25,644 nucleotides of DNA from JBBSUQ01 sp964389755 (GTDB lineage Bacteria > Bacteroidota > Bacteroidia > Flavobacteriales_D > Crocinitomicaceae). Below are positions 1 to 7,149 of this stretch, piece after piece; positions within the stretch are counted from its first letter, which is position 1, and every line of letters begins with the position of its first letter. Below the pieces are notes generated by a model. It was not told the origin of the DNA. It saw only the letters and a program-made list of their open reading frames with translations, and did no database searches. A program made the position numbers and the translations under genes. The DNA lies in the NCBI GenBank assembly GCA_964389755.1, contig CAYMEW010000044.1:1-25644 (forward strand), in the 5' to 3' direction.

Positions 1-23
1 CAACGTAGCGCTAGCACTTTTTG

Positions 24-52
24 CTACTTTTTGCTGCAATGGGAAAAAGTAG
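24..52. repeat. Perfect inverted repeat, AT-rich hairpin
   Basis: Positions 24-32 (CTACTTTTT) are exactly complementary to 44-52 (AAAAAGTAG), with an 11-nt loop. The hairpin could be the terminator of a gene left of the window or a structured spacer. A similar phrase, ACTTTTTGTTACTTTTG, recurs at 301-317. The rest of 1-300 shows no convincing gene. It also holds a small CCCCC-AATA-GGGGG hairpin at 161-174. Confidence 0.45.
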
Positions 53-309
53 GATGCAATAAACCGTATATCAGAAAACCATATTTCCGAAGCCTCACGG
101 TGTACTTACAACCATCCAACAACTCCAATACTCACTGTAACCGCCGATCGAAGCAATTCCCCCCCAATAGGGGGAGAAAAAGCAGCGCTTTTGAATACCA
201 ACCGACAGTGCCGGGAAAGGGGGCAGAAACAATAAAGCGTTCTTTCGAAGCAATCCGCATGTACTTTACACTGTACTTATTTTTTTACTCCCCCGTCCGT
301 ACTTTTTGT

Positions 310-317
310 TACTTTTG
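310..317 (+). promoter_or_regulatory. -7 box (TACTTTTG) of the microprotein gene
   Basis: TACTTTTG is an exact match to the Bacteroidota -7 consensus TAnnTTTG and lies 29 nt before the ATG of the 32-codon ORF at 347. No clear TTG -33 element lies 17-20 bp upstream. Three GTACTT copies (261, 273, 299) precede or abut it. Confidence 0.55.
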
Positions 318-346
318 TACGAAGTACTAAACAAAAGCGTAAGGAC

Positions 347-445
347 ATGCCAGATAATTTCTTTGAAAGTTCAACTGCCGCGGTAGGAACCATCATTACG
401 ATCGTGCTCCTAGGGATTATTACCTCCATCCTGATCTGGGGATAA
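347..445 (+). CDS. Small single-pass membrane microprotein (32 aa)
   Basis: The ORF starts at the ATG at 347 and encodes 32 residues. A short polar N-terminus (MPDNFFESST) is followed by one strongly hydrophobic stretch from about residue 11 to 31, rich in Ile, Val and Leu, ending in Trp-Gly. It has no cysteine or lipobox and no cleavage site, so it is best read as an inner-membrane single-span peptide. Three things support a real gene. A perfect TAnnTTTG box lies 29 nt upstream. A well-formed terminator starts 24 nt after the stop. The hydrophobic pattern is far from what random translation of this sequence would give. I do not recognise the family. It could be a small subunit of a respiratory or transport complex, but nothing nearby says which. 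The GH3 gene downstream lies beyond the terminator, so the microprotein is probably monocistronic. Confidence 0.6.
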   Translation: MPDNFFESSTAAVGTIITIVLLGIITSILIWG

Positions 446-469
446 TACGATCCGTGACAGAAAGATCCG

Positions 470-503
470 GCCGTTCGTCCCGTTTTGACGTACGGCTTTT
501 TTT
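470..503 (+). terminator. Intrinsic terminator after the microprotein gene
   Basis: Positions 470-479 (GCCGTTCGTC) pair with 487-496 (GACGTACGGC) over 10 bp with one T-T mismatch. The loop is 7 nt, and seven T residues follow at 497-503. This is the clearest rho-independent terminator in the window and isolates the small gene from the GH3 gene. Confidence 0.85.
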
Positions 504-565
504 GTACCTATTCACTTCATTTTCATACAGCGAAAAACCAATCCTTCACTTTTTTTCCGTATCAT

Positions 566-573
566 TACATCTG
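566..573 (+). promoter_or_regulatory. Probable -7 box (TACATCTG) before the GH3 gene
   Basis: TACATCTG differs from TAnnTTTG at one position and lies 21 nt before the ATG at 595. A promoter is expected here because a strong terminator ends just upstream at 503. Confidence 0.35.
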
Positions 574-594
574 TGAATCCGGAAAACCTGTTGT

Positions 595-2121
595 ATGCCG
601 TTCAACTCTATTTTCGCCTGGCTGATGAAGAAACGCATTCATCAGATAGACCTCTTTCGGAAATATCCCGTTGAAGTCCAGCAGGAACTTTTTAATAAGC
701 TACTTTACAATGCTTCCCAAACCGTTTATGGTAAAAAATACCATTTCCAGGAAATTGATTGTTACGAAACCTTCCGGCAAAAAGTACCGCTCCAGACATA
801 CGACGACCTCAAACCCTGGGTGGACCGCCTCATGGAAGGAGAACAGGACCTGCTCTGGCCCACGGAAACACGTTGGTTCGCCAAATCATCCGGCACAACG
901 AACGACCGTTCCAAGCTCATTCCCGTTACACGCGAATCACTCGAAGACTGTCACTACAAAGGGGGGAAGGATTTGCTCGCGCTCTATTACGAGAACCTGC
1001 CCAATCGCAAGCTTTATAACGGCAAACACCTGATCGTGGGCGGAAGCGCACAGGTAAACCAGCTTTCGGAAGACAGTTATTTCGGCGACCTTTCCGCCAT
1101 CATAGTGAAGAACCTTCCCTGGTGGGCCGAAATCCGCCGGACACCCGCCCGAGAGATCGCACTCATGCCGGAATGGGAGGAAAAGATCGAACGGATGGCA
1201 TACCAGACCATCCACGAAGATGTTTACATCATTGCCGGAGTGCCATCCTGGACACTTGTGCTCGCTCAAAGGATCCTGGATATTACTGGGAAGAAGAACC
1301 TGCGCGAAGTCTGGCCGAACCTCGAACTCTTCATGCACGGCGGTGTCAGCTTCGAACCTTATCGCGAACAGTTCGCCAAACTAATGCCCGGCCCCGGGAT
1401 GAATTTCGTGGAAACCTACAACGCGTCCGAAGGCTTTTTCGGAATACAGGACCAGGTTGAAAGCTCTGAACTACTGCTTATGCTCGACTATGGCATCTTC
1501 TACGAATTCATTCCCATGCAGCATTACAGGGGCAAAAATTCGGAAATAGTCCTCTCGCTGGCCGAAGTGGAAACCGGGGTGAACTACGCCGTGGTAATCT
1601 CCACCAATGGAGGACTCTGGCGCTACATACTCGGGGATACCGTGCGCTTTAGCAGTACACGGCCCTATCGCTTTCGGATTACCGGCCGTACCAAAAGTTT
1701 TATCAATATCGCGGGCGAAGAACTCATTGTTGATAATACCGACAAAGCCATTGCGAAAGCCTGTAGTCTGACTGGCGCGGCACTGAAGGATTATACCGTG
1801 TGCCCACGCTTTATGAACGCCGGGCAAAAAGGAAACCATCAATGGCTGATCGAATGCACCAGGGCCCCCGACGAACCCGACCGCTTCCGCAGCATCCTGG
1901 ACGAGACTCTCCGGGAGCTCAACTCCGATTACGACGCAAAAAGATATAAGAACATGGTGCTCGAAGAACCGGACATTACCTTCGTTCCTGCCGGAACCTT
2001 CGATCGCTGGCTGAAACACAAAGGCAAACTCGGCGGTCAGAATAAAGTACCGCGACTTTCGAACGAACGGCAATACGTGGAACAGATCTTGCAGGTCGTA
2101 CAACTAAACAGGGTATCTTGA
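595..2121 (+). CDS. GH3 auxin-responsive promoter family protein (adenylate-forming acyl-amido synthetase family)
   Basis: This 508-residue cytoplasmic protein belongs to the GH3 branch of the ANL adenylating superfamily. Plant members join acyl acids to amino acids through an acyl-AMP; bacterial members have mostly unknown substrates. The N-terminus (residues 1-50, LMKKRIHQIDLFRKYP) is typical of Bacteroidota GH3 proteins and supports the ATG at 595. The ATP-binding loop is at 98-112 (SSGTTNDRSKLIPVT). The second motif is YNASEGFFGIQ at 275-285, and the third LWRYILGDTVRF at 341-352. ITGRTKSFINIAGEEL follows at 362-377. All expected motifs are intact and the length is normal for the family. 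The stop codon overlaps the TTG start of the next gene by 4 bp, so the two are probably translationally coupled. The substrate cannot be inferred from context. Confidence 0.9.
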   Translation: MPFNSIFAWLMKKRIHQIDLFRKYPVEVQQELFNKLLYNASQTVYGKKYHFQEIDCYETFRQKVPLQTYDDLKPWVDRLMEGEQDLLWPTETRWFAKSSGTTNDRSKLIPVTRESLEDCHYKGGKDLLALYYENLPNRKLYNGKHLIVGGSAQVNQLSEDSYFGDLSAIIVKNLPWWAEIRRTPAREIALMPEWEEKIERMAYQTIHEDVYIIAGVPSWTLVLAQRILDITGKKNLREVWPNLELFMHGGVSFEPYREQFAKLMPGPGMNFVETYNASEGFFGIQDQVESSELLLMLDYGIFYEFIPMQHYRGKNSEIVLSLAEVETGVNYAVVISTNGGLWRYILGDTVRFSSTRPYRFRITGRTKSFINIAGEELIVDNTDKAIAKACSLTGAALKDYTVCPRFMNAGQKGNHQWLIECTRAPDEPDRFRSILDETLRELNSDYDAKRYKNMVLEEPDITFVPAGTFDRWLKHKGKLGGQNKVPRLSNERQYVEQILQVVQLNRVS

Positions 2122-2930
2122 AAACAATCGTACTAGCAAGCCTCATTCTCGCCTGCAACTTCCTCTTTGCGCAGGACAGTACATCCTGGAAAGAAATGAT
2201 CGTATACCCGGTGGATTCTTCAGGTATCTGGACGACCGACGTGCTCGGGAATACTTACATCTATTCGAACCAGGTCATCAATAAGTTCGATTCGACGGGG
2301 CTGCTCAAATTTAGCCAGAGTATCAAATCTCTCGGCAATATTTCCGAGATACAGGTCGTAAACACCATGAAGGTCGTGACCTTCTCCGAAGAACAGCAAC
2401 TCATCTGTTACCTCGATAATACGCTCACCGTATCGGAGGATTGCCTTGATCTGCAGGACAAAAACGTCGACTTCTCTACTGCCTTTTCAGTTTCGTCCCG
2501 CCCGGACAAACTCTGGATCTACGACCAGATGAACAGTCGACTGAGGCTTGTATCCGTCGAAAACCAGGGGCAGGAACAGGTCATCGAGAACATCCGCGGC
2601 CTGCTGAACGCATCCGATATTGAAGCACTTCGCGAACACAACGGCCAACTCTATGTATTTGTCAAAGGAAAAGGGATTTACATATTCGACCTGTATGGCA
2701 CGCTTATCAAATCGCTTCCCTACGCCGATGTGATGGCTATGGCGGCGAACGAGCAATTTCTCTATCTCCTGTACAACAACAAGCTTGTGATCAGGCACCT
2801 GGCTGATAACCGCGAACTCAGTGTGCCCCTTCCGCTGCCGGATATTACGGGCATTCACATCGATTCACACTTCATTTATTTCCGGACCTCCACCGCAATT
2901 CACAAATACGAACTCCTTTTCTCAAAATAA
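2118..2930 (+). CDS. Exported protein of unknown function, beta-propeller-like
   Basis: The protein has 270 residues. The start is a TTG whose last two bases plus the next A form the TGA stop of the GH3 gene (TTGA overlap). This start is favoured because it alone gives a complete signal peptide (KTIVLASLILACNFLFAQ, cleavage near residue 19); the first internal Met is at residue 26, already in the mature protein. The mature part consists of repeated strand-like segments with phrases such as GIWTTDVLGNTYIYSN, KLWIYDQMNSRLRLV, QLYVFVKGKGIYIFD and QFLYLLYNNKLVIRHL. These look like blades of a small beta-propeller, and I see no enzymatic motif. It is likely periplasmic or on the cell surface. Coupling to GH3 suggests co-expression, but the functional link is unknown. 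Confidence 0.75.
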   Translation: MKTIVLASLILACNFLFAQDSTSWKEMIVYPVDSSGIWTTDVLGNTYIYSNQVINKFDSTGLLKFSQSIKSLGNISEIQVVNTMKVVTFSEEQQLICYLDNTLTVSEDCLDLQDKNVDFSTAFSVSSRPDKLWIYDQMNSRLRLVSVENQGQEQVIENIRGLLNASDIEALREHNGQLYVFVKGKGIYIFDLYGTLIKSLPYADVMAMAANEQFLYLLYNNKLVIRHLADNRELSVPLPLPDITGIHIDSHFIYFRTSTAIHKYELLFSK

Positions 2931-2933
2931 ATG

Positions 2934-2963
2934 TTGGAGGTTCATGCAAATATTGTAATTTAG
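2934..2963 (+). promoter_or_regulatory. Promoter of the dNK-hldD unit
   Basis: A TTG at 2934-2936 is followed after 19 bp by TAATTTAG at 2956-2963, one mismatch from TAnnTTTG, and lies 20 nt before the ATG at 2984. The spacing fits the Bacteroidota primary sigma factor. Confidence 0.5.
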
Positions 2964-2983
2964 TCAGTCCAAAAAAATACATC

Positions 2984-3598
2984 ATGCACGTTGCAATCGC
3001 AGGAAACATCGGGTCGGGAAAAACGACGTTAACGAACTTACTCGCAAAACATTACGGGTGGGAAACACATTTCGAGGACGTCGAACAAAATCCCTACCTC
3101 AACGATTTCTACGAGGATATGCAGCGCTGGTCCTTTAACCTGCAGATCTATTACCTCAACAGCAGGTTCACCCAGATCCAGGAGATCAAGCAGACTGACA
3201 AGAACGTGATCCAGGACCGCACGATTTACGAGGACGCATTTATCTTCGCGCCCAACCTCCATTCAATGGGGCTGATGACAACACGTGATTTCGAGAACTA
3301 CTTCTCGCTCTTTAACCTCATGGATTCCTTCGTGTCCGCCCCCGATCTGCTCATCTACCTGCGCGCAAGCGTGCCCACACTCGTGAACCAGATCCAGCAA
3401 CGCGGACGCGATTACGAAGAAAGCATACGCCTCGATTACCTCAAGCGACTCAATGAACGTTACGAAGCATGGATCTCAACCTACGATAAAGGAAAACTAC
3501 TCATCATCGATATCGATAACAACCGGTTTCCTGAAAGCCAGGAAGACCTCGGAAAAATTATTAACGCAATAGATGCCGAAATTCACGGCTTGTTCTGA
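2984..3598 (+). CDS. Deoxynucleoside kinase
   Basis: This 204-residue cytoplasmic P-loop kinase of the dNK family (dGK/dAK-like) phosphorylates deoxynucleosides for the dNTP salvage pathway. Walker A is GNIGSGKT at residues 7-14. The DRTIYED motif at 78-84 corresponds to the family's D/E-R-S/T catalytic signature. Residues 131-151 (GRDYEESIRLDYLKRLNERY) form the arginine-rich LID region. The length is normal and no key residue is missing. Specificity among deoxyadenosine, deoxyguanosine and deoxycytidine cannot be read with confidence. The stop is 2 bp before the start of hldD, so both probably share one transcript. Confidence 0.88.
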   Translation: MHVAIAGNIGSGKTTLTNLLAKHYGWETHFEDVEQNPYLNDFYEDMQRWSFNLQIYYLNSRFTQIQEIKQTDKNVIQDRTIYEDAFIFAPNLHSMGLMTTRDFENYFSLFNLMDSFVSAPDLLIYLRASVPTLVNQIQQRGRDYEESIRLDYLKRLNERYEAWISTYDKGKLLIIDIDNNRFPESQEDLGKIINAIDAEIHGLF

Positions 3599-3600
3599 TC

Positions 3601-4566
3601 ATGATTGTAGTAACAGGTGCATTAGGTTTTATCGGAAGTTGCCTGGTCGAAAAACTAAACGCCGAAGGCCATTCCGACATCGTCGCTGTAGACGACTTTT
3701 CGCAAACGGATAAAAATAAGAACCTCGAAGGAAAAACACTCCAGTCGAAGGTGGGAAGGACCGACTTTCTCAAGTGGTTCCGCGAATTTGCCGGAGAAGT
3801 GGACTTTGTTTTCCACATCGGGGCACGCACGGATACCACCGAGTTTGATGTCCAAATTTTCAACGAACTCAACCTCGATTATACGAAAGCCATCTGGAAG
3901 ATCTGTACCGAAAATAACATTCCGCTCGTCTACGCCAGTTCGGGAGCAACTTATGGAATGGGAGAGCACGGGTATTCCGATGCCCACGAGATCGTCCCGA
4001 AACTCAAACCGCTCAATCCCTACGGAGAATCCAAGAACGATTTCGACAAATGGGCAATCCGACAAGAAGAACAGCCACCCTTCTGGGCAGGTCTCAAATT
4101 CTTCAATGTTTACGGTCCGAATGAGTACCACAAAGGGCGCATGGCCAGCGTGATTTTCCACGCATTTAACCAGATCGGGCAAACCGGCGGAATGAAACTC
4201 TTCCGCTCACACAATCCCGAATATACCGACGGAGGACAAATGCGCGACTTTATCTACGTAAAAGACCTCGTGGATGTCTGCTTTTTCCTCTACGAAAATC
4301 GCCCCGAAAGCGCACTCTACAACCTCGGGACCGGGAAAGCGCGTACATTCCTCGATCTTGCGAAAGCTACATTCAGCGCCATGGACGTTCCGGAGAACAT
4401 TACATTCATCGATACACCGGCCGATATTCGCGATAAATACCAGTATTTCACCGAAGCCGATATGTCAAAACTTCGGAAAGCCGGTTATGAGAAACCTTTT
4501 CATACCCTGGAGGAAGGCGTGCAGGATTATGTCAAAAATTACCTCGCAAAGCAACAATACCTGTAA
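3601..4566 (+). CDS. hldD: ADP-L-glycero-D-manno-heptose 6-epimerase
   Basis: This 321-residue short-chain dehydrogenase-type epimerase (HldD, also RfaD) converts ADP-D-glycero-D-manno-heptose to the L-glycero form used in the lipopolysaccharide core. The NADP-binding Rossmann motif TGALGFIG is at residues 5-12. The catalytic set is Ser/Thr in YASSGATYG (111-119) with Tyr141 and Lys145 of YGESK. The HldD signature YGPNEYHKGRMASV spans 171-184, and MRDFIYVKD lies at 214-222. The length matches the roughly 310 residues of the E. coli enzyme. Its partner HldE and the heptosyltransferases are not in the window. The gene is 2 bp downstream of the deoxynucleoside kinase. No clear terminator follows. 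Confidence 0.92.
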   Translation: MIVVTGALGFIGSCLVEKLNAEGHSDIVAVDDFSQTDKNKNLEGKTLQSKVGRTDFLKWFREFAGEVDFVFHIGARTDTTEFDVQIFNELNLDYTKAIWKICTENNIPLVYASSGATYGMGEHGYSDAHEIVPKLKPLNPYGESKNDFDKWAIRQEEQPPFWAGLKFFNVYGPNEYHKGRMASVIFHAFNQIGQTGGMKLFRSHNPEYTDGGQMRDFIYVKDLVDVCFFLYENRPESALYNLGTGKARTFLDLAKATFSAMDVPENITFIDTPADIRDKYQYFTEADMSKLRKAGYEKPFHTLEEGVQDYVKNYLAKQQYL

Positions 4567-4662
4567 TTCAGCTAAAAATCTCGTAATTGAGGCTTTACTA
4601 TTTTGGAAATAAACCATTTAGGATGATCAATTCTCGCGACTAAAAACAATTTAGGAACATAG

Positions 4663-4690
4663 TTGTAAAGTAATTGAGAGATTACATTTG
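4663..4690 (+). promoter_or_regulatory. Promoter of the T9SS surface-protein gene
   Basis: TTG at 4663-4665, a 17-bp spacer, then TACATTTG at 4683-4690 form an exact Bacteroidota promoter. The ATG at 4700 is only 9 nt after the box, which predicts a leader of a few nucleotides or none. Confidence 0.7.
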
Positions 4691-4699
4691 CACTATGTT

Positions 4700-6577
4700 A
4701 TGAGATTTATTATCCTGTTAATCAGTTTGCCACTACTAACATTTGCTCAAACCGGACCTGCAGGCGTGGGGAATTCAGCTTCCAATCGCTTCTGGCAGGA
4801 TGCATTTCGGCTTACACCTGCTAACGGAACAGCCCTGGCAGATTGGACGAACTTCGGCGGAAATACGACCGATCCGACCCAAACAACGGTTGCATCACGC
4901 CCCCTGTTCTATACGAACCAGTTTAATAGCATCTACCCCGGGATTCGCTTCGACGGCGTAAACGATTACTTTAACATCGCTAACAATACCGATATGAATA
5001 ACGGTGCCAACTGGGTGCAGCGCTCGTACTTCATTGTCTTCAGGACCGGTTCCGATGTCACCAACAGGCAGATTGTCTTTGAAGAAGGAGGTACTGTCCG
5101 TGGTTTTAACTTTTATATTTATAACGGTTCGCTCTACGTAGGAGCGTACAACCTTCAAAATGACGGTGCCGGCTCACCCTGGGGCTTTTTCAGTATGAAC
5201 ACCCCCGTGACGGCAAACACTTCTTACCTTGTCAGTTTTATTTACAATGGAAATGATGCACTTTCCGGTACGGTGGTCGCTTACCTGAACGGCACGCTGA
5301 TCGGAACACTGACGGGGATCGGACGCCTGTACGCACACAACCCGGCTTCCATCGGCGGAAAAAGCAGTGATGCTTATTTCGAGAACGGCCCTTCAGGCGG
5401 TACCGGGAATTACCTGAACGGAACCATCGCCGAACTCATTCACTACAATTACAATGTCAATACCGCACAGCGGTACATCATTGAGAACTCGCTCTCAGCG
5501 AAATACAACATTCCGCTTGGTGCCAACGATATGTATGTGCAGGATAATCCTTCCAACGGTAACTACGACCACGACGTTTGCGGGATCGGGCGAACAAGTG
5601 CCGTAAGTCTCCACACCGACGCGCAGGGACTTTCCATTTTACGCATTCTCAATCCCACCTCCATGGGGGATAACGAATTCCTGATCTGGGGGCACAACAA
5701 CCTCCTGCAGCAGGCTGCCAACAATACCGATGTCCCTGCCGGCGTTGAAGCACGCTTTGAGCGCGTCTGGCGCTGTAGCGAAGTGAACCTCTCCGGTACC
5801 GCCGTCAACGTGGGCAATGTCGACCTGCGCTGGGACCTCTCATCGCTGGGAACGGTAACCGCCTCCGACCTTCGTTTGCTTGTGGATACCGATAACGACG
5901 GTCTTTTTTCCGATGAAACGCCGATCTCCGGGGCCTCGTCTCTCGGTGGAACGATCTACGCCTTTACCGGCGTGTCCGCACTGACCAATAATACACGCTT
6001 TACCCTTGCGACCATTAACAAGGTTCAGACACCGCTTCCCGTGGGCCTGCTCGAATTTACCGCGCAGAATAACCCTGCCACCTGCCGGACGAAAGTTCAA
6101 TGGTCCACCGCTACAGAGTCCGCCAACCAGGGTTTTTACCTACAGCGCTCGCACGACGGCCAGGTATGGGCTGAGCTACAATTCGTACCCGGCGCCGGGA
6201 ATGCGCAAACCACGCATTATTACGAAGTGATTGACTCCTTTCCCCTCCGTGAAATGAGTTATTACCGGTTGATCCAGCAGGATTACGACGGACAAACCGA
6301 TACTTCGGAGATCAGGGCCGTTTATGCCTCCTGTGAAAATGCCGGGGTAGTGCTGTATCCGAATCCCGCGAAAAAGATCTTGCACATACGCGGACCGGAA
6401 AGTACCTTTCAAAACGCACGGATTGTCAACGCCAATGGCCAGGTCGTCTATCAGTTTACGACGTCCGAAACCAAAGAAAATCAGGTCGAACGTACACTCA
6501 ACGTGAAGAACTGGCGCCCCGGCACCTATTATTTTAAATCAGGCGATACCGTCATCCCATTCCTAAAACAAAACTAA
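4700..6577 (+). CDS. T9SS-exported surface protein with LamG-type jellyroll domain
   Basis: The protein has 625 residues from the ATG at 4700. A TTG four codons upstream is in frame but lies inside the -7 box, so it is rejected as the start. A Sec signal peptide covers residues 1-17 (MRFIILLISLPLLTFAQ). Residues about 80-265, beginning IRFDGVNDYF, form a concanavalin A/LamG-like jellyroll. Residues about 270-440 (MYVQDNPSNGNYDHDVCGIGR onward) match the domain that usually follows LamG in Bacteroidota surface proteins. A linker LPVGLLEFTAQ near 450 begins a fibronectin-like segment. The last 76 residues, starting VVLYPNPAKK at 550 and ending GTYYFKSGDTVIPFLKQN, are a type A T9SS sorting domain that directs transport across the outer membrane. 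The ligand is unknown; such proteins are usually adhesins or glycan-binding. It stands alone between hldD and the repeat island. Confidence 0.85.
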   Translation: MRFIILLISLPLLTFAQTGPAGVGNSASNRFWQDAFRLTPANGTALADWTNFGGNTTDPTQTTVASRPLFYTNQFNSIYPGIRFDGVNDYFNIANNTDMNNGANWVQRSYFIVFRTGSDVTNRQIVFEEGGTVRGFNFYIYNGSLYVGAYNLQNDGAGSPWGFFSMNTPVTANTSYLVSFIYNGNDALSGTVVAYLNGTLIGTLTGIGRLYAHNPASIGGKSSDAYFENGPSGGTGNYLNGTIAELIHYNYNVNTAQRYIIENSLSAKYNIPLGANDMYVQDNPSNGNYDHDVCGIGRTSAVSLHTDAQGLSILRILNPTSMGDNEFLIWGHNNLLQQAANNTDVPAGVEARFERVWRCSEVNLSGTAVNVGNVDLRWDLSSLGTVTASDLRLLVDTDNDGLFSDETPISGASSLGGTIYAFTGVSALTNNTRFTLATINKVQTPLPVGLLEFTAQNNPATCRTKVQWSTATESANQGFYLQRSHDGQVWAELQFVPGAGNAQTTHYYEVIDSFPLREMSYYRLIQQDYDGQTDTSEIRAVYASCENAGVVLYPNPAKKILHIRGPESTFQNARIVNANGQVVYQFTTSETKENQVERTLNVKNWRPGTYYFKSGDTVIPFLKQN

Positions 6578-6695
6578 AACCCCGAAGTCTTCGCCCGCCC
6601 TGCTGGCGCGAGTGTCCATACACACTCCACACTCACACTCTACACTCACACTCAACACCCACGCCTCACTCTCACACTCCACACTCACACTGAAA

Positions 6696-6732
6696 CCTGA
6701 AGTCCTCGACCGCAGGGAGATGTATTTCCGGG
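6696..6732 (+). repeat. 37-nt interspersed element, copy 1
   Basis: Starts CCTGAAGTCCTCGACC, contains CGCAGGGAGATG and ends TTTCCGGG. Its left half matches the copy at 7103-7138 and its right half the copy at 6946-6982, so it looks like a mosaic of the two. It runs directly into the assembly gap through GAACGT. Confidence 0.75.
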
Positions 6733-6737
6733 AACGT

Positions 6738-6837
6738 NNNNNNNNNNNNNNNNNNNNNNNNNNNNNNNNNNNNNNNNNNNNNNNNNNNNNNNNNNNNNNN
6801 NNNNNNNNNNNNNNNNNNNNNNNNNNNNNNNNNNNNN
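6738..6837. other. Assembly gap (100 N)
   Basis: Exactly 100 Ns, a common placeholder for a gap of unknown size. The bases before (GGAACGT) and after (TCTCATTTTC) are contiguous in the intact copy at 6981-6997, so the contig ended inside a repeated unit. Confidence 0.98.
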
Positions 6838-6945
6838 TCTCATTTTCTCATTCTCATTCTGCTTCTGTCGCGAATGTTCCACTCGTGTCCACGCCCACAG
6901 GTGGTACTGCGGGATCACTCTCATTCTCATTCTCATTCTGCCAAT

Positions 6946-6982
6946 CCCGAAGTCTTCGCCCGCAGGGAGATGTATTTCCGGG
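6946..6982 (+). repeat. 37-nt interspersed element, copy 2
   Basis: Starts CCCGAAGTCTTCGCCC, contains CGCAGGGAGATG and ends TTTCCGGG. The first 18 bases also occur alone at 6581-6598, directly after the T9SS gene, giving a truncated fourth copy. The 27 bases from CGCAGGGAGATG to GAACGT are identical at 6711-6737 and 6961-6987. Confidence 0.75.
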
Positions 6983-7102
6983 AACGTTCTCATTTTCTCA
7001 TTCTCATTCTGCTTCTGTCGCGAATGTTCCACTCGTGTCCACACACTCCACACTCACACTCACACTCACACTCCACACTCCACACTCACACTCACACTGA
7101 AA

Positions 7103-7138
7103 CCTGAAGTCCTCGACCGCAGGGAGAAGTACTTCAGG
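7103..7138 (+). repeat. Interspersed element, copy 3, with perfect terminal inverted repeat
   Basis: CCTGAAGT at 7103-7110 and ACTTCAGG at 7131-7138 are perfect 8-bp inverted repeats around a 20-nt centre containing CGACCGCAGGGAGA. In the other copies the right arm is diverged. It marks the right end of the repeat island. Confidence 0.75.
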
Positions 7139-7149
7139 TGTATTGCACA

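Larger units (their letters stand above)
6578..7138. repeat. Low-complexity repeat island (CACACTC / TCATTC tracts with interspersed elements)
   Basis: Between the T9SS gene and the region upstream of ndh, the plus strand consists of three intermixed elements. (1) CACACTC-type tracts lie at 6621-6690 and 7041-7098, almost without G. (2) TCATTC tracts lie at 6838-6860, 6917-6940 and 6988-7010. (3) Copies of a roughly 37-nt element are listed separately. A 55-bp block ending CGAATGTTCCACTCGTGTCCAC is repeated identically at 6838-6892 and 6988-7042. Open frames cross this island on both strands, but their peptides merely reflect the repeat (HSHS, NENE), so I call no gene here. Confidence 0.85.

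Noticed and set aside
31..330. 99-codon open frame in the left leader
   Set aside because: The peptide has no family resemblance, crosses hairpins, a G/C run and the microprotein promoter, and has biased low-complexity composition. Treated as non-coding.
6612..7107. Open frames in the repeat island (both strands)
   Set aside because: Their peptides are direct readings of CACACTC and TCATTC tracts (HSHS, NENE). They cross the N gap of unknown length, and no promoter or homology is apparent.
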